Source of the DNA: Streptomyces sp. CGMCC 4.7035 | GTDB lineage: Bacteria > Actinomycetota > Actinomycetes > Streptomycetales > Streptomycetaceae | NCBI RefSeq assembly: GCF_031583065.1 | Contig: NZ_CP134053.1 | Coordinates: 7,977,001 to 8,041,000 of the forward strand | Reading direction: 5' to 3' | DNA length: 64,000 bases | Shown here: in pieces, positions 43,501-53,577 of the stretch | How positions within the stretch are numbered: the first letter of the stretch is position 1 | Layout of the letters: each line of letters opens with the position of its first letter | Notes under the pieces: generated by a model | Databases searched by the model: none | The model's input: the letters and a program-made list of their open reading frames with translations, nothing else | What the model was told of the DNA's origin: nothing | Program-made: the position numbers and the translations under genes

Positions 43501-44061
43501 ATGACAGAAGGGAACGACGAGAGACGCACCGTCAGGGTGTCGAAATACCTCTCGAAACACCTGCGGCACCAGCCGGAGCGGATCGGGCTCACCCTCGACG
43601 ACGGCGGCTGGATCGAGATCGACACGCTGCTCGCCGCGGCGGCCGCGCACGGCTTCCGCATCACGCGGCACGAGCTGGACCATGTGGTCGCCGCCAACGA
43701 CAAGAAGCGCTTCGCGATCGAGGGCACCCGGATCCGCGCCAGCCAGGGCCACAGCATCGAGGTCGACCTCGGGCTGCCCCCGGCGACCCCGCCCTCGTAC
43801 CTCTACCACGGCACCGTGGCGCGCAATCTGGACGCGATCCGCGCAGAAGGCCTGCGGCCGATGAACCGCCACGACGTGCACCTCTCGAAGGACCGCGAGA
43901 CCGCCACCCGCGTCGGCGCCCGCCGCGGCCGTCCCGTCGTCCTGACGGTGGACGCCGCCGCCATGCACCGCGACGGCCACATCTTCCACGTCAGCGCGAA
44001 CGGGGTATGGCTCACCAAGGCAGTACCCCCGCAATACCTGCGTTTCCCTGGCCCCCACTGA
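43501..44061 (+). CDS. kptA: RNA 2'-phosphotransferase (Tpt1/KptA family)
   Basis: 186 residues. The family removes a 2'-phosphate from RNA using NAD+, with ADP-ribose 1'',2''-cyclic phosphate as product. Visible motifs are KYLSKHLRHQPERIGLTLDDGGWIEID, RIRASQGHSIEVDL, LYHGTVARNLDAI, VHLSKDRETATRVG and GVWLTKAVPPQYL; they include the Arg, His, Arg and Arg of the active site. Bacteria lack the tRNA-splicing pathway that makes 2'-phosphates in yeast, so the cellular substrate is uncertain. A GGAAGG lies immediately before the ATG, closer than usual. Confidence 0.93.
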   Translation: MTEGNDERRTVRVSKYLSKHLRHQPERIGLTLDDGGWIEIDTLLAAAAAHGFRITRHELDHVVAANDKKRFAIEGTRIRASQGHSIEVDLGLPPATPPSYLYHGTVARNLDAIRAEGLRPMNRHDVHLSKDRETATRVGARRGRPVVLTVDAAAMHRDGHIFHVSANGVWLTKAVPPQYLRFPGPH

Positions 44062-44140
44062 CGCATGTCCTACGTTTCCACGGGTCCTACTGATCAAGCC
44101 CAGGAGACGACCACTCCGTGCTTCCCCTTACGCTCGACGC

Positions 44141-45043
44141 ATGAGTCTGCGTCTGAGCACCGTGATCCTGCCGTACCTCCGCTGGCACGAGGGCGGGCGT
44201 TCCGCATGGCAGCGTGCGGAGCAGCTCGGCTTCCACACCGCGTTCACCTACGACCATCTGTCGTGGCGGTCCTTCCGCGACGGGCCGTGGTTCGGTGCCG
44301 TGCCGACGCTGACGGCCGCGGCCGCCGCCACCGAGCGGCTGCGCCTCGGCACCCTGGTGACCTCGCCGAACTTCCGGCACCCGGTCACCCTCGCCAAGGA
44401 GCTGATCTCCCTCGACGACATCTCCGGCGGCCGGATCACGCTGGGCATCGGCGCGGGCGGAACCGGCTTCGACGCCACCGCGCTCGGCCAGGAGCCCTGG
44501 ACCCCGCGCGAGCGCGCCGACCGGTTCGGCGAGTTCGTCCCGCTCCTCGACCGGCTGCTCACCGAGGACTCCGTCTCATACGAGGGCGACCACTACTCCG
44601 CGCACGAGGCGCGCAACATCCCGGGTTGCGTCCAGCGCCCCCGGTTGCCGTTCGCGGTGGCCGCGACCGGGCCGCGTGGCCTGAGGCTCGCCGCGCGCCA
44701 CGGTCAGGCATGGGTGACGACCGGCGACCCGAAGCTGTACGAGACCGGCACCCCCGAGCAGTCTGTGCAGGCCCTGCGTGCGCAGACCGAGAAGCTGGCC
44801 GACGCTTGCGCCGCGATCGGACGTGATGTGACGCGGCTCGACAAGATCCTGCTCACCGGTTTTACCCCGGACCGCGGCCGTCCGCTGGAGTCCCTGGACG
44901 CGTTCGTCGACTTCGCGGGCCGGCACGCGGAGCTGGGCTTCACCGACCTGGTGATTCACTGGCCCATCCCCGACTCCGACTTCGCGGCGGACGAGAAGGT
45001 CTTCGAGCGGATCGCCATGGAGGCCCCGGCACAGCTTGGCTGA
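44141..45043 (+). CDS. Luciferase-like (LLM class) flavin-dependent oxidoreductase
   Basis: 300 residues of the bacterial luciferase-like TIM-barrel family. [40 protein letters not shown] is the usual N-terminal block. [23 protein letters not shown] and [12 protein letters not shown] are the F420/FMN-binding segments. Whether it uses F420 or FMN cannot be decided. No partner reductase is adjacent. It lies 79 bases after kptA. Confidence 0.87.
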   Translation: MSLRLSTVILPYLRWHEGGRSAWQRAEQLGFHTAFTYDHLSWRSFRDGPWFGAVPTLTAAAAATERLRLGTLVTSPNFRHPVTLAKELISLDDISGGRITLGIGAGGTGFDATALGQEPWTPRERADRFGEFVPLLDRLLTEDSVSYEGDHYSAHEARNIPGCVQRPRLPFAVAATGPRGLRLAARHGQAWVTTGDPKLYETGTPEQSVQALRAQTEKLADACAAIGRDVTRLDKILLTGFTPDRGRPLESLDAFVDFAGRHAELGFTDLVIHWPIPDSDFAADEKVFERIAMEAPAQLG

Positions 45044-45138
45044 GCATGACGGCGTGTGACGGTGCTGGTGAGAAGCGTCACCACTCACCTGTGCGGACTC
45101 TCGCACGGCCGTGCGGGCATATGCGCCAGAATGGGCCC

Positions 45139-46008
45139 GTGACCTCAGCGACCCGACAGCCCGAGACCCCGGCATCCACTGTCCCGCCCCGGCTGATCGC
45201 AACGGATCTCGACGGGACCCTCCTCCGCGACGACAAGTCGGTCTCCGAGCGCACGGTCGCCGCCCTGGCCGCCGCCGAGGAGGCCGGCGTCGAGGTGTTC
45301 TTCGTCACGGGCCGCCCGGCCCGCTGGATGGACGTCGTCAGCGACCACGTGCACGGCCACGGACTGGCGATCTGCGGCAACGGCGCGGCCGTGGTCGACC
45401 TGCACGGCGGCCCCGGCAGCCACCGCTTCGTCAAGGTCCGTGAGCTGGCCCGGGAGAACGCCCTCGACGCCGTACGACTGCTGAGGGACGCCGCGCCGGG
45501 AACGGTGTATGCCGTCGAGCAGACCTATGGCTTCTACCAGGAGCCGGCGTACCCGAAGCTGCACATGGAGGTCCCGGACTTCCGTGCGCCGGCCGAGAAG
45601 CTGCTGGCGCCGGATGCCCCCGGCGCCCACGAACCGGTGCTCAAGATCCTCGCGTACCACCCGGATCTGGACCCGGACGGCTTCCTCACGCTGGCCCGGC
45701 TCGCCGTCGGCGACCGCGCGACCATCACCCGGTCCAGCCCCAGCGCGCTGCTGGAGATCAGCGGCCCTGGCGTCTCCAAGGCGAGCACGCTCGCGTTGTG
45801 CTGCGCCGAGCGCGGCATCTCCCACGAGGAGGTCGTCGCTTTCGGCGACATGCCGAACGACGTGGAGATGCTCACCTGGGCGGGCCAGTCGTACGCGATG
45901 GGCAACGCGCACCCGGACGTGATAGCCGCGGCGTCCGGGCGGACGGTCGCCAACAACGACGACGGGGTGGCCGTGGTGATCGAGCGGATCCTCGCCGAGC
46001 GGTTGTAG
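45139..46008 (+). CDS. HAD-family hydrolase (Cof-type)
   Basis: 289 residues from the GTG at 45139, chosen because CAGAAT six bases upstream is a fair -10 for a leaderless message. ATG starts at 45121 and 45046 are also in frame. HAD motif I is [15 protein letters not shown], motif [12 protein letters not shown], motif III Lys in [10 protein letters not shown], motif [17 protein letters not shown]. It resembles the HAD gene next to serS closely in all motifs, so the two are paralogues. It converges on cydCD. Confidence 0.86.
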   Translation: MTSATRQPETPASTVPPRLIATDLDGTLLRDDKSVSERTVAALAAAEEAGVEVFFVTGRPARWMDVVSDHVHGHGLAICGNGAAVVDLHGGPGSHRFVKVRELARENALDAVRLLRDAAPGTVYAVEQTYGFYQEPAYPKLHMEVPDFRAPAEKLLAPDAPGAHEPVLKILAYHPDLDPDGFLTLARLAVGDRATITRSSPSALLEISGPGVSKASTLALCCAERGISHEEVVAFGDMPNDVEMLTWAGQSYAMGNAHPDVIAAASGRTVANNDDGVAVVIERILAERL

Positions 46009-46041
46009 ACCCCTGCGCGGGGGCGCTCGGTGGGCTCCCCC

Positions 46042-49000
46042 TTACCGAGCCGCCAGCAGTTCCCCTTCGGCCTCCCTCTCCACCATCTCCCGCAGAGGCC
46101 CTTCCACGGCCGTCAGCTCCGCGTACGACCCCCGCTGGACCACACGTCCCTCCGCCAGCACGACGATCTCGTCGACCGCCTCAAGACCGGCCAGCCGGTG
46201 GGTGATCAGCAGCGTTGTACGCCCCTCCGTGGCGGCCAGCAGGTCCGCGGTGAGCGCGTCGGCCGTCGGCAGGTCGAGGTGTTCCGCGGGTTCGTCGAGG
46301 ACGAGGACGGGGAAGTCGGCGAGCAGGGCGCGGGCCAGTGCGAGCCGCTGCCGCTGTCCACCGGACAGCAGTGCGCCGTGCTCGCCGATCAGTGTGTCGA
46401 GCCCGTCCGGCAGCCCGTCGGCCCAGTCGAGGAGCCGCGCCCGCGCGAGTGCGTCGCGCAACTCACCTTCACTCGCGCCCTTCCGGGCGAGCAGCAGGTT
46501 CTCCCGCACCGAGCTGTCGAAGAGGTGCGCGTCCTGGGCGCACAGCCCGACCAGGCGTCGTACGTCATCGCCGTCGAGCGCGTACGCGTCCGTGCCGCCC
46601 AGCGTGTACGAGCCGGCGCCCGCGTCCACGAACCGCAGCAGCACCTGCGCGAGCGTCGTCTTCCCCGCACCGGAGGTGCCGACCACGGCGATCCTGCGGC
46701 CCCGTTCGAGAGTGAGGTCAAGCCCGGCGAGCGCGTCCCGCCGCTGCCCGTCGTGGCGGGCCGTCAGCCCTTCCAGGACGAGTGGGAAGGGAGACGCGGG
46801 CGCCGACTGCGGCCGCTCCGGTTCGCGGACGGGTGCGGGGGCGTCCAGCACCTCGTAGACGCGCTCGGCGCTCCTGCGCACCCGCTGGCGGTGCTGCACG
46901 GCGAGCGGCAGCCCCAGGACCGCCTCGAACGCGGCCAGTGGGGTGAGCACCACGACAGCCATGGCCACACCGCCGAGCCGCCCGTCGACGACGGCCTGCG
47001 CGCCCACGAGGGCCGCGGCCGCGACGGTCAGCCCGGTGACGAGCGCGGTGAGCCCGTCGCCGAGCGCCGTGGCGGTGGCGGCGCGGGAGGCGATGCGGGT
47101 GAGTACCCCGTCGGCCCGGCGCGCCTCGGCGGTCCGGGCGGGCAGCGCACCGGCGACCGTCAGTTCCGCCGTACCGGCGAGCAGGTCCGTCACCCTGGTC
47201 GCCAGCACACCGCGGGCGGGCGCCAGCCTCCGCTCCGCGCGGCGCGCCACGGCACCGGTCACCAGGGGTACGCCGACGCCCGCCGCCAGCAGTCCGACAG
47301 CAAGGGCGGCGCCGGCCTCGGGCAGCAGCCAGGAGGTGAAGCCGACGGAGGCGGCCGACACGACGAGCGCGGCGCCCGCGGGCAGCAGCCACCGCAGCCA
47401 GTAGTCCTGCAGCGCGTCCACGTCGGCGACCAGCCGCGACAGCAGGTCGCCGCGCCGGGTCGTGCGCAGCCCGGCCGGTGCCAGCCGCTCCAGGCGCCGG
47501 TAGACGGCGACCCGGGTGTCGGCCAGCATCCGCAGCACGGCGTCGTGCGACACGAGCCTCTCCGCGTACCGGAACACGGCGCGCCCGATCCCGAACGCCC
47601 GTGTGGCCGTCACGGCAACCATCAGATACAGCACCGGTGGCTGCTGGGAAGCCCGTGAGATGAGCCACCCGGAGGTCGCCATCAGCCCTACGGCGCTGCC
47701 GAGCGCGAGACTGCCGAGCAGCAGCGCCAGGGCGAGCCGCCCACGGCGGGGGCCGGCCATGGCGCGAACCCTGGCCAGCACGCCACCGCGCCCCTCCGGA
47801 GAGGGGGCAGGTGCCGGCTTGTCGTGGGCCGGTGACACATCCGGCGTCCGAGGGCTGGGCAGCGGGACGGTACCGGCCTGTGCCGGACCACTCGCCGTGG
47901 CGTGCTCCTCGGCGTCCAGCCGCACCACCCGGTCCGCCACACCGAGCAGCGCCGGCCGGTGCACAACCAGCAGTACCGTCCGCCCGACGGCCAGCCGTCG
48001 CACCGCCTCCACGACCTCCGCCTCGGTCGCACCGTCCAGGGAGGCCGTCGGCTCATCGAGCAGGAGGACCGGCCGGTCGGCGAGGAACGCCCGCGCCAGG
48101 GCGAGCCGCTGCCGCTGCCCGGCGGAGAGCCCCGCGCCGTCCTCGCCGAGAACCGTGTCGGCCCCGGCGGGCAGCGCGTCCACGAACTCCAGCGCCCCGG
48201 CGTCGGCCAACGCCCGCCCTACCGCGGCATCGTCCGCGTCCGGCCGCGCCAGTCGCACGTTCTCGGCAATGGTGCCCGCGTACAGATGCGGCCGCTGCGG
48301 CACCCAGGAGATCCGCGAACGCCACTCCTCCAGATCGGCCGAGGCGAGGTCGACTCCCCCGACCCGCACGCGCCCCTCGGCGGGCGGCACGAACCCGAGC
48401 AGGACGTTCAGCAGCGTCGACTTGCCCGCGCCGCTCGGCCCGACCAGGGCGACCGTCTCACCGGGTTCGACCGTCAGCGACACATCGGACACCGCGGCGG
48501 ACGACCGGCCAGGGTAGTGCACGGTCACGCCCTCGAAGGCGATCTCCCCGTCGGGGAGCCGCTGTGTGCCGGAGGCCGGTACCGGTGTCTCCAGCACCGC
48601 GAAGATCTCCTCCGCCGCGGAAAGTCCCTCGGCGGCCGCGTGGTACTGCGCCCCCACCTGCCGCAGCGGCAGATATGCCTCCGGCGCGAGGACGAGGATG
48701 ACCAGTCCGATGTACAGGTCCATGTCGCCGTGGACGAGCCGCATGCCGATGGTCACCGCGACGAGCGCGACCGAGATCGTGGCCAGCAGCTCCAGCGCGA
48801 AGGACGACAGGAACGCGATCCGCAGCGTCCGCATCGTCGCCTGCCGGTACTCGCCGGTGATCCGCTTGATGGACTCGGCCTGTGCCTTGGCGCGGCCGAA
48901 GACCTTGAGAGTGGGCAGCCCGGCGACCACGTCGAGGAAGTGCCCGGACAGCCGGGACAGCAGCCGCCACTGACGATCCATCTGGGACCGCGTGGCCCAG

Positions 49001-49545
49001 CCGATCAGAATCATGAAGAGCGGGATCAGCGGCAGGGTGCCGACGATGATCGCTGCTGACACCCAGTCCTCGGTGACGATCCGTGCCAGTACCGCCACCG
49101 GCACGACGATCGCGAGCCCCAACTGTGGCAGATAGCGCGAGAAGTAGTCGTCGAGGGCGTCGACTCCGCGCGTGGCCAGTGCAACCAGTGACCCGGTCCG
49201 CTGCCCGGCGAGCCACCCGGGGCCGAGGGCCCCCGCCCGCTCCAGGAGCCGCCCCCGCAGCTCGGACTTCACCGCCGCGCTGGCCCGGTGCGCGGCAAGC
49301 TCGGTGAGCCAGGAGACCAGCGCACGGCCGACCGCCACAGCCACCAGAAGCAGCAGGGGCGTGCGCAGTTCGGCGACCGAGTGGTGGTGCTGGAAAGCGC
49401 CGACCACCACCTCGGCGATCAGCATCGCCTGCGCGATGACCAGTGCGGCGCCGACGGCACCCAGGCCGACGACCGCCGCGAGGAAGAGGCGGGTGGCGCG
49501 GGCGTACCGGAGGAGACGGGGATCGATCGGTTTCACGTGAAACAT
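46042..49545 (-). CDS. cydCD: CydDC fusion: ABC exporter for cytochrome bd assembly
   Basis: 1167 residues holding two complete ABC exporter halves in one chain. The first has six helices then Walker A GPSGAGKST, LSAGQRQRLALA and LLLLDEPTASLDG. The second has Walker A GTSGAGKTT, LSGGQRQRLALA and LVLDEPAEHLDL. The two are joined by a Pro-rich linker (about 555-600). CydDC exports thiols or moves heme needed to assemble cytochrome bd; the fused form is typical of Streptomyces. In the second half the Walker-B-following TASLD is AEHLD. The ATG at 49545 overlaps a parS site, so the first residues are MFHVKP; a GTG three codons later is possible. Confidence 0.94.
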   Translation of the reverse strand: MFHVKPIDPRLLRYARATRLFLAAVVGLGAVGAALVIAQAMLIAEVVVGAFQHHHSVAELRTPLLLLVAVAVGRALVSWLTELAAHRASAAVKSELRGRLLERAGALGPGWLAGQRTGSLVALATRGVDALDDYFSRYLPQLGLAIVVPVAVLARIVTEDWVSAAIIVGTLPLIPLFMILIGWATRSQMDRQWRLLSRLSGHFLDVVAGLPTLKVFGRAKAQAESIKRITGEYRQATMRTLRIAFLSSFALELLATISVALVAVTIGMRLVHGDMDLYIGLVILVLAPEAYLPLRQVGAQYHAAAEGLSAAEEIFAVLETPVPASGTQRLPDGEIAFEGVTVHYPGRSSAAVSDVSLTVEPGETVALVGPSGAGKSTLLNVLLGFVPPAEGRVRVGGVDLASADLEEWRSRISWVPQRPHLYAGTIAENVRLARPDADDAAVGRALADAGALEFVDALPAGADTVLGEDGAGLSAGQRQRLALARAFLADRPVLLLDEPTASLDGATEAEVVEAVRRLAVGRTVLLVVHRPALLGVADRVVRLDAEEHATASGPAQAGTVPLPSPRTPDVSPAHDKPAPAPSPEGRGGVLARVRAMAGPRRGRLALALLLGSLALGSAVGLMATSGWLISRASQQPPVLYLMVAVTATRAFGIGRAVFRYAERLVSHDAVLRMLADTRVAVYRRLERLAPAGLRTTRRGDLLSRLVADVDALQDYWLRWLLPAGAALVVSAASVGFTSWLLPEAGAALAVGLLAAGVGVPLVTGAVARRAERRLAPARGVLATRVTDLLAGTAELTVAGALPARTAEARRADGVLTRIASRAATATALGDGLTALVTGLTVAAAALVGAQAVVDGRLGGVAMAVVVLTPLAAFEAVLGLPLAVQHRQRVRRSAERVYEVLDAPAPVREPERPQSAPASPFPLVLEGLTARHDGQRRDALAGLDLTLERGRRIAVVGTSGAGKTTLAQVLLRFVDAGAGSYTLGGTDAYALDGDDVRRLVGLCAQDAHLFDSSVRENLLLARKGASEGELRDALARARLLDWADGLPDGLDTLIGEHGALLSGGQRQRLALARALLADFPVLVLDEPAEHLDLPTADALTADLLAATEGRTTLLITHRLAGLEAVDEIVVLAEGRVVQRGSYAELTAVEGPLREMVEREAEGELLAAR
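49530..49543. promoter_or_regulatory. parS: parS site overlapping the cydCD start
   Basis: GTTTCACGTGAAAC, a perfect match, covers the first codons of cydCD; the base that completes the ATG is next to it. Its centre is 38 bases from the next parS. Confidence 0.85.
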
Positions 49546-49560
49546 GCCCTTCGGTCCGGG

Positions 49561-49588
49561 GAGGGGTGTTTCACGTGAAACACCCCTC
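49561..49588. promoter_or_regulatory. parS: parS site in a 28-nt palindrome between cydB and cydCD
   Basis: The core GTTTCACGTGAAAC at 49568-49581 is perfect and the symmetry extends to GAGGGGT arms at both ends. It begins ten bases downstream of the cydB stop on the minus strand, so it can also act as a hairpin terminator or attenuator before cydCD. Confidence 0.87.
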
Positions 49589-49598
49589 CCCACCAGAC

Positions 49599-50618
49599 TC
49601 AGTGCACGGCTCCGGCGGCAGCGTCGGCGGCGATGTGCTGCGTACCGATGCGCTTGCGGAAAACCCAGTACGTCCAGCCCTGGTAGAGCAGGACGATCGG
49701 CGTCGCGATCCCCGCGCACCACGTCATGATCTTCAGGGTGTAGGGGCTCGACGAGGCGTTGGTCACCGTCAGGCTCCAGTCCGCGTCAAGCGTGGACGGC
49801 ATGACGTTCGGGAAGAGCGTCAGGAAGAGCATCGCGACCGCCGCCACAATGGTCACCCCGGACAGGGCGAACGACCATCCTTCACGCCCGGCCCGGTTCG
49901 CCACGAGCGCGGCCACGAGCGCGCCGACCGCCACGACCATCGCGACCAGGCTCTTGCCGTCCCCTTGGTCGATCTGCGCCCAGCCGAGGAAGAGCAGCGC
50001 CAGCACGGCGGTCACCAGGCCGACCCGCAGGGCGAGCTTCCGCGCCCGCTCCCGGATGTCCCCGAGGGTCTTCAGCGCCGTGAACACCGCTCCGTGGAAG
50101 GTGAACAGGCTCAGCGTCACCAGCCCCCCGAGGAGCGCGAACGGGTTGAGCAGATCCCAGAGGTTCCCCACGTACTCGAAGTGCTGGTCGATCTTCACGC
50201 CCCGCACGATGTTGCCGAAGGCCACACCCCACAGGAACGCCGGGATCAGCGAGGTCCAGAAGATCGCGGTCTCCCAGTTGCGCTGCCAGTTCTCCTCGGG
50301 CCTCTTCGCCCGGTACTCGAAGGCGACACCACGCACGATCAGGCAGACGAGGATGATCAGCAGCGGCAGATAGAAGCCGGAGAAGAGCGTGGCGTACCAC
50401 TCGGGGAACGCCGCGAAGGTCGCGCCACCCGCGGTGAGGAGCCACACCTCGTTACCGTCCCAGACGGGGCCGATCGTGTTGATCAGCACCCGCCGCTCGG
50501 GGCGGTCGCGGGCCAGCAGCTTGGTGAGGATGCCGACCCCGAAGTCGAAGCCCTCCAGGAAGAAGTAGCCGATCCAGAGGACCGCGATGAGGACGAACCA
50601 GACGTCGTGAAGTTGCAT
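49599..50618 (-). CDS. cydB: Cytochrome bd quinol oxidase subunit II
   Basis: 339 residues with about eight membrane helices. MQLHDVWFVLIAVLWIGYFFLEGFDFGVGIL is the hallmark N-terminus, and RRVLINTIGPVWDGNEVWLLTAGGATFAAFPEWYA is the next conserved block. With CydA it reduces oxygen to water using quinol without pumping protons, and is used at low oxygen. It lies 20 bases downstream of cydA. The parS hairpin follows. Confidence 0.96.
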   Translation of the reverse strand: MQLHDVWFVLIAVLWIGYFFLEGFDFGVGILTKLLARDRPERRVLINTIGPVWDGNEVWLLTAGGATFAAFPEWYATLFSGFYLPLLIILVCLIVRGVAFEYRAKRPEENWQRNWETAIFWTSLIPAFLWGVAFGNIVRGVKIDQHFEYVGNLWDLLNPFALLGGLVTLSLFTFHGAVFTALKTLGDIRERARKLALRVGLVTAVLALLFLGWAQIDQGDGKSLVAMVVAVGALVAALVANRAGREGWSFALSGVTIVAAVAMLFLTLFPNVMPSTLDADWSLTVTNASSSPYTLKIMTWCAGIATPIVLLYQGWTYWVFRKRIGTQHIAADAAAGAVH

Positions 50619-50638
50619 GATGTGAGCGCTCCCTCGGC

Positions 50639-52147
50639 CTAGTACGAGAAGGCCATCGGCTTGTCGGCGTCCCGGGAGTCGCCGCCGATCTTGGTGGGCG
50701 GGTTGAGATCGGACTCGGTGAGCTCGGGCGGTCCGGCCTTGACGTACTTCACGAGCAGCTTCACCTCGATGACGGCGAGGATCGCGTAGAGCAGCGTGAA
50801 CACGGTCATCGAGGTGATGACCTCGCCCTGGGAGACACCGGGGGAGACCGCGTCACGAGTGCGCAGCACGCCGTAGACAACCCACGGCTGACGGCCCATC
50901 TCGGTGAAGATCCAGCCCCAGGAGTTGGCGATGAGCGGGAAGGCCAGGGTCCAGATCGCTATGCGCCAGTACCACTTGGTGAGCGCGGGTCCGAGGGGCT
51001 TGTTCTTGAAGAGCACCAGATGCGGCACCTCGTCCTCACCCACCCGCAGATGCTGCGGCAGCATGAACTTCTTGCGGGTGAGCCAGAGCCCGACCACTCC
51101 GATGGCGAAGGACGACATGCCGAAGCCGATCATCCAGCGGAAGCCCCAGAAGGTGACGGGGATGTTGGGGCGGTAGTCACCGGGGCCGTACTTCTGCTGC
51201 TCGGCCTTGTTGGTGTCGTTGATGCCGGGGACGTAGGAGCTGAAGTCGTCGTTGGCGAGGAACGACAGGAGCCCGGGAACGGACAGTTCGACGGTGTTGT
51301 GCCCCTTGCTGACGTCTCCGTAGGCGAAGACCGAGAACGGCGCGGGAGCCTCGCCGTCCCAGAGCGCCTCGGCGGCGGCCATCTTCATCGGCTGCTGCTT
51401 GAACATGACCTTGCCGAGGAGATCGCCGCTGACCGCGGTGAGCAGGCCGCCTATGACGAGGGTGACCAGACCGAGCCGCAGCGAGGTCTTCATCACGGCT
51501 ATGTGCTTCTTGCGGAGCAGATGGAAGGCGGCGATGCCGACCATGAACGCGCCGCCCGTGAGGAAGGCCGCGGACAGGGTGTGGAAGACCTGGGTGAGTG
51601 CGGTGTTCTGGGTCAGGACGTGCCAGAAGTCGGTGAGTTCGGCACGGCCCTTCGCCTTGTTGATCCGGTAGCCGACCGGGTGCTGCATCCACGAGTTGGC
51701 CGCCAGGATGAAGTACGCCGACAGGATCGTGCCGATGGAGACCATCCAGATGCAGGCGAGGTGGAGCTTCTTCGGCAGCTTGTCCCAGCCGAAGATCCAC
51801 AACCCGATGAAGGTGGACTCGAAGAAGAAGGCGATGAGGGCTTCGAACGCGAGCGGGGCTCCGAAGATGTCACCGACGAAGCGCGAGTAGTCGGACCAGT
51901 TCATGCCGAACTGGAACTCCTGGACGATGCCGGTGACCACGCCCATCGCAATGTTGATCAGGAAGAGCTTGCCCCAGAACTTCGTCGCCCTGAGGTACTT
52001 CTCCTTCTCCGTCCGCACCCAGGCGGTCTGCAGGCCGGCCGTCAGGGCGGCAAGCGAGATCGTCAGCGGGACGAACAGGAAGTGGTAGACGGTGGTGATG
52101 CCGAACTGCCATCGCGCCAGTGTCTCCGGCGCCAGAGCCAGGTCCAC
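50639..52147 (-). CDS. cydA: Cytochrome bd quinol oxidase subunit I
   Basis: 502 residues from the GTG at 52147, with AAGGAG nine bases upstream; the longer frame to 52219 is not supported. The start LAPETLARWQFGITTVYHFLFVPLTISLA has the conserved heme-ligand His. Met and His ligands lie in later helices, and WGWIFTEMGRQPWVVYG is a family signature. The quinol-binding Q-loop is of the short type usual in actinobacteria. Control by the redox repressor Rex is indicated by an operator about 100 bases upstream. Confidence 0.96.
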   Translation of the reverse strand: MDLALAPETLARWQFGITTVYHFLFVPLTISLAALTAGLQTAWVRTEKEKYLRATKFWGKLFLINIAMGVVTGIVQEFQFGMNWSDYSRFVGDIFGAPLAFEALIAFFFESTFIGLWIFGWDKLPKKLHLACIWMVSIGTILSAYFILAANSWMQHPVGYRINKAKGRAELTDFWHVLTQNTALTQVFHTLSAAFLTGGAFMVGIAAFHLLRKKHIAVMKTSLRLGLVTLVIGGLLTAVSGDLLGKVMFKQQPMKMAAAEALWDGEAPAPFSVFAYGDVSKGHNTVELSVPGLLSFLANDDFSSYVPGINDTNKAEQQKYGPGDYRPNIPVTFWGFRWMIGFGMSSFAIGVVGLWLTRKKFMLPQHLRVGEDEVPHLVLFKNKPLGPALTKWYWRIAIWTLAFPLIANSWGWIFTEMGRQPWVVYGVLRTRDAVSPGVSQGEVITSMTVFTLLYAILAVIEVKLLVKYVKAGPPELTESDLNPPTKIGGDSRDADKPMAFSY

Positions 52148-52243
52148 GTCGTCCTTCTCCTTACGTCGACTTACGTCGCCGTGGCCACAAGCGACGGTTT
52201 TGTCCTGTTCGTCACGCACATCATAGGAGCAATCCGGACACGC

Positions 52244-52267
52244 TTGTGAACGCGTTCACATTCACAA
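52244..52267 (-). promoter_or_regulatory. Rex operator upstream of cydA
   Basis: TTGTGAACGCGTTCACAT (52244-52261) is a near-perfect palindrome matching the Rex consensus TTGTGAAnnnnTTCACAA. A further TTCACAA half-site follows directly (52261-52267). Rex senses NADH/NAD+ and represses cydABCD in S. coelicolor, so oxygen limitation would induce this operon. Confidence 0.85.
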
Positions 52268-52318
52268 GCAATTATGGCGCATGCCCTTTCGAAGCCGGAT
52301 AGGCGGGGGGTCCCCAAG

Positions 52319-52358
52319 CCGGGACCGTCAGGCCCCGGAGCCGGGACCATCGGGCCCA
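52319..52358. repeat. Two-copy 20-bp direct repeat
   Basis: GCCGGGACCGTCAGGCCCC and GCCGGGACCATCGGGCCC follow each other in the spacer between hisC and cydA. Each copy is weakly self-complementary. Confidence 0.5.
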
Positions 52359-52419
52359 GCGACGACTCTCCGGCCGCCCAGGAAACAGTGACCTTCTCCA
52401 TCGAGAGGGCATGCGACAA

Positions 52420-52447
52420 GCCCGGGCCGCCTGACGGCGACCCGGGC
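52420..52447 (-). terminator. Terminator after the aminotransferase gene
   Basis: Arms 52420-52431 and 52436-52447 pair over 12 bp with one mismatch around TGAC. It lies 51 bases after the stop codon and separates this gene from cydA. Confidence 0.75.
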
Positions 52448-52497
52448 ACTCTCGCCACCGTGGACGATGGCGATCCCGTACAGGTGGAAGGTCGGGG

Positions 52498-53577
52498 CTA
52501 GAGCTCCTTGAGCCAGCCCTCCGCCACCTTCACGAAGATGTCGTTCGCCTCGGACTCGCCGATCGTCACGCGCACCCCTTCGCCCGGGAAGGGCCGCACG
52601 ACCACGCCGTGCTGCTCGCAGGCGGCCGCGAAGTCGGACGTGCGCTCCCCCAGCCGCAGCCACACGAAGTTCGCCTGGGTCTCGGGCACGGTCCAGCCCT
52701 GGGCGAGCAGTGCGTCGACCACCCGTGTGCGCTCGCACACCAGTGAACCGACCCGGCCGAGCAGCTCGTCCTCCGCGCGCAGCGAGGCGATCGCCGCGTC
52801 CTGCGCCAGCTGGCTCACGCCGAAGGGCACCGCCGTCTTGCGCAGCGCCTCGGCCACCGGCTCATGGGCGATCGCGAAACCGATGCGCAGCCCGGCGAGG
52901 CCGTACGCCTTGGAGAAGGTGCGCAGCACGCACACGTTCGGCCGCTCGCGGTACAGCTCGACGCCGTCCGGCACCTGGACGTCGCGGATGAACTCCCGGT
53001 ACGCCTCGTCGAGCACCACGAGCACGTCGTGGGGCACCCGGTCGAGGAAGCGCTCCAGCTCGGCCCGGCGCACCACCGTGCCGGTCGGGTTGTTGGGGTT
53101 GCAGACGAAGATCAGTCGGGTCCGGTCGGTGATCGCGTCCGCCATCGCGTCCAGGTCGTGCACGTCGCCCGGAGTCAGCGGCACCTGCACGGACGTCGCG
53201 CCACTGATCCGGGTGATGATCGGGTACGCCTCGAAGGATCGCCAGGCGTAGATCACCTCGTCGCCCGGCCCGCTCGTGGTCTGCAGCAACTGCTGCGCGA
53301 CGCCGACCGAACCCGTGCCGGTCGCGAGGTGGGACTGGGGCACCCCGAAGCGCTCCGACAGCTCGCTCATCAGCCCCGTGCACGCCATGTCCGGGTAGCG
53401 GTTGAAGGACGTGGCCGCCGCGGTCACGCTCTCCATCACGCCCGGCAGCGGGGGGTACGGATTCTCGTTCGAGGACAGCTTGTAGGCCACCGGGCCGCCG
53501 CCGGCGGCAGGCTTGCCGGGCTTGTAGGTGGGGATACCCTCCAGCTCGGCACGCAGCCTCGGGCTCGTCTCGCTCAC
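52498..53577 (-). CDS. hisC: Histidinol-phosphate/aromatic aminotransferase, HisC-like
   Basis: 359 residues from the GTG at 53577, with AGGAGG six bases upstream. A fold-type I PLP enzyme: [14 protein letters not shown] at the start, [16 protein letters not shown], the PLP lysine in [18 protein letters not shown], and the carboxylate-binding Arg in GVRVTIG. HisC-type enzymes transaminate histidinol phosphate or aromatic keto acids. Away from the his operon, as here, an aromatic aminotransferase role is quite possible. The long frame back to 53772 is not used. Confidence 0.88.
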   Translation of the reverse strand: MSETSPRLRAELEGIPTYKPGKPAAGGGPVAYKLSSNENPYPPLPGVMESVTAAATSFNRYPDMACTGLMSELSERFGVPQSHLATGTGSVGVAQQLLQTTSGPGDEVIYAWRSFEAYPIITRISGATSVQVPLTPGDVHDLDAMADAITDRTRLIFVCNPNNPTGTVVRRAELERFLDRVPHDVLVVLDEAYREFIRDVQVPDGVELYRERPNVCVLRTFSKAYGLAGLRIGFAIAHEPVAEALRKTAVPFGVSQLAQDAAIASLRAEDELLGRVGSLVCERTRVVDALLAQGWTVPETQANFVWLRLGERTSDFAAACEQHGVVVRPFPGEGVRVTIGESEANDIFVKVAEGWLKEL

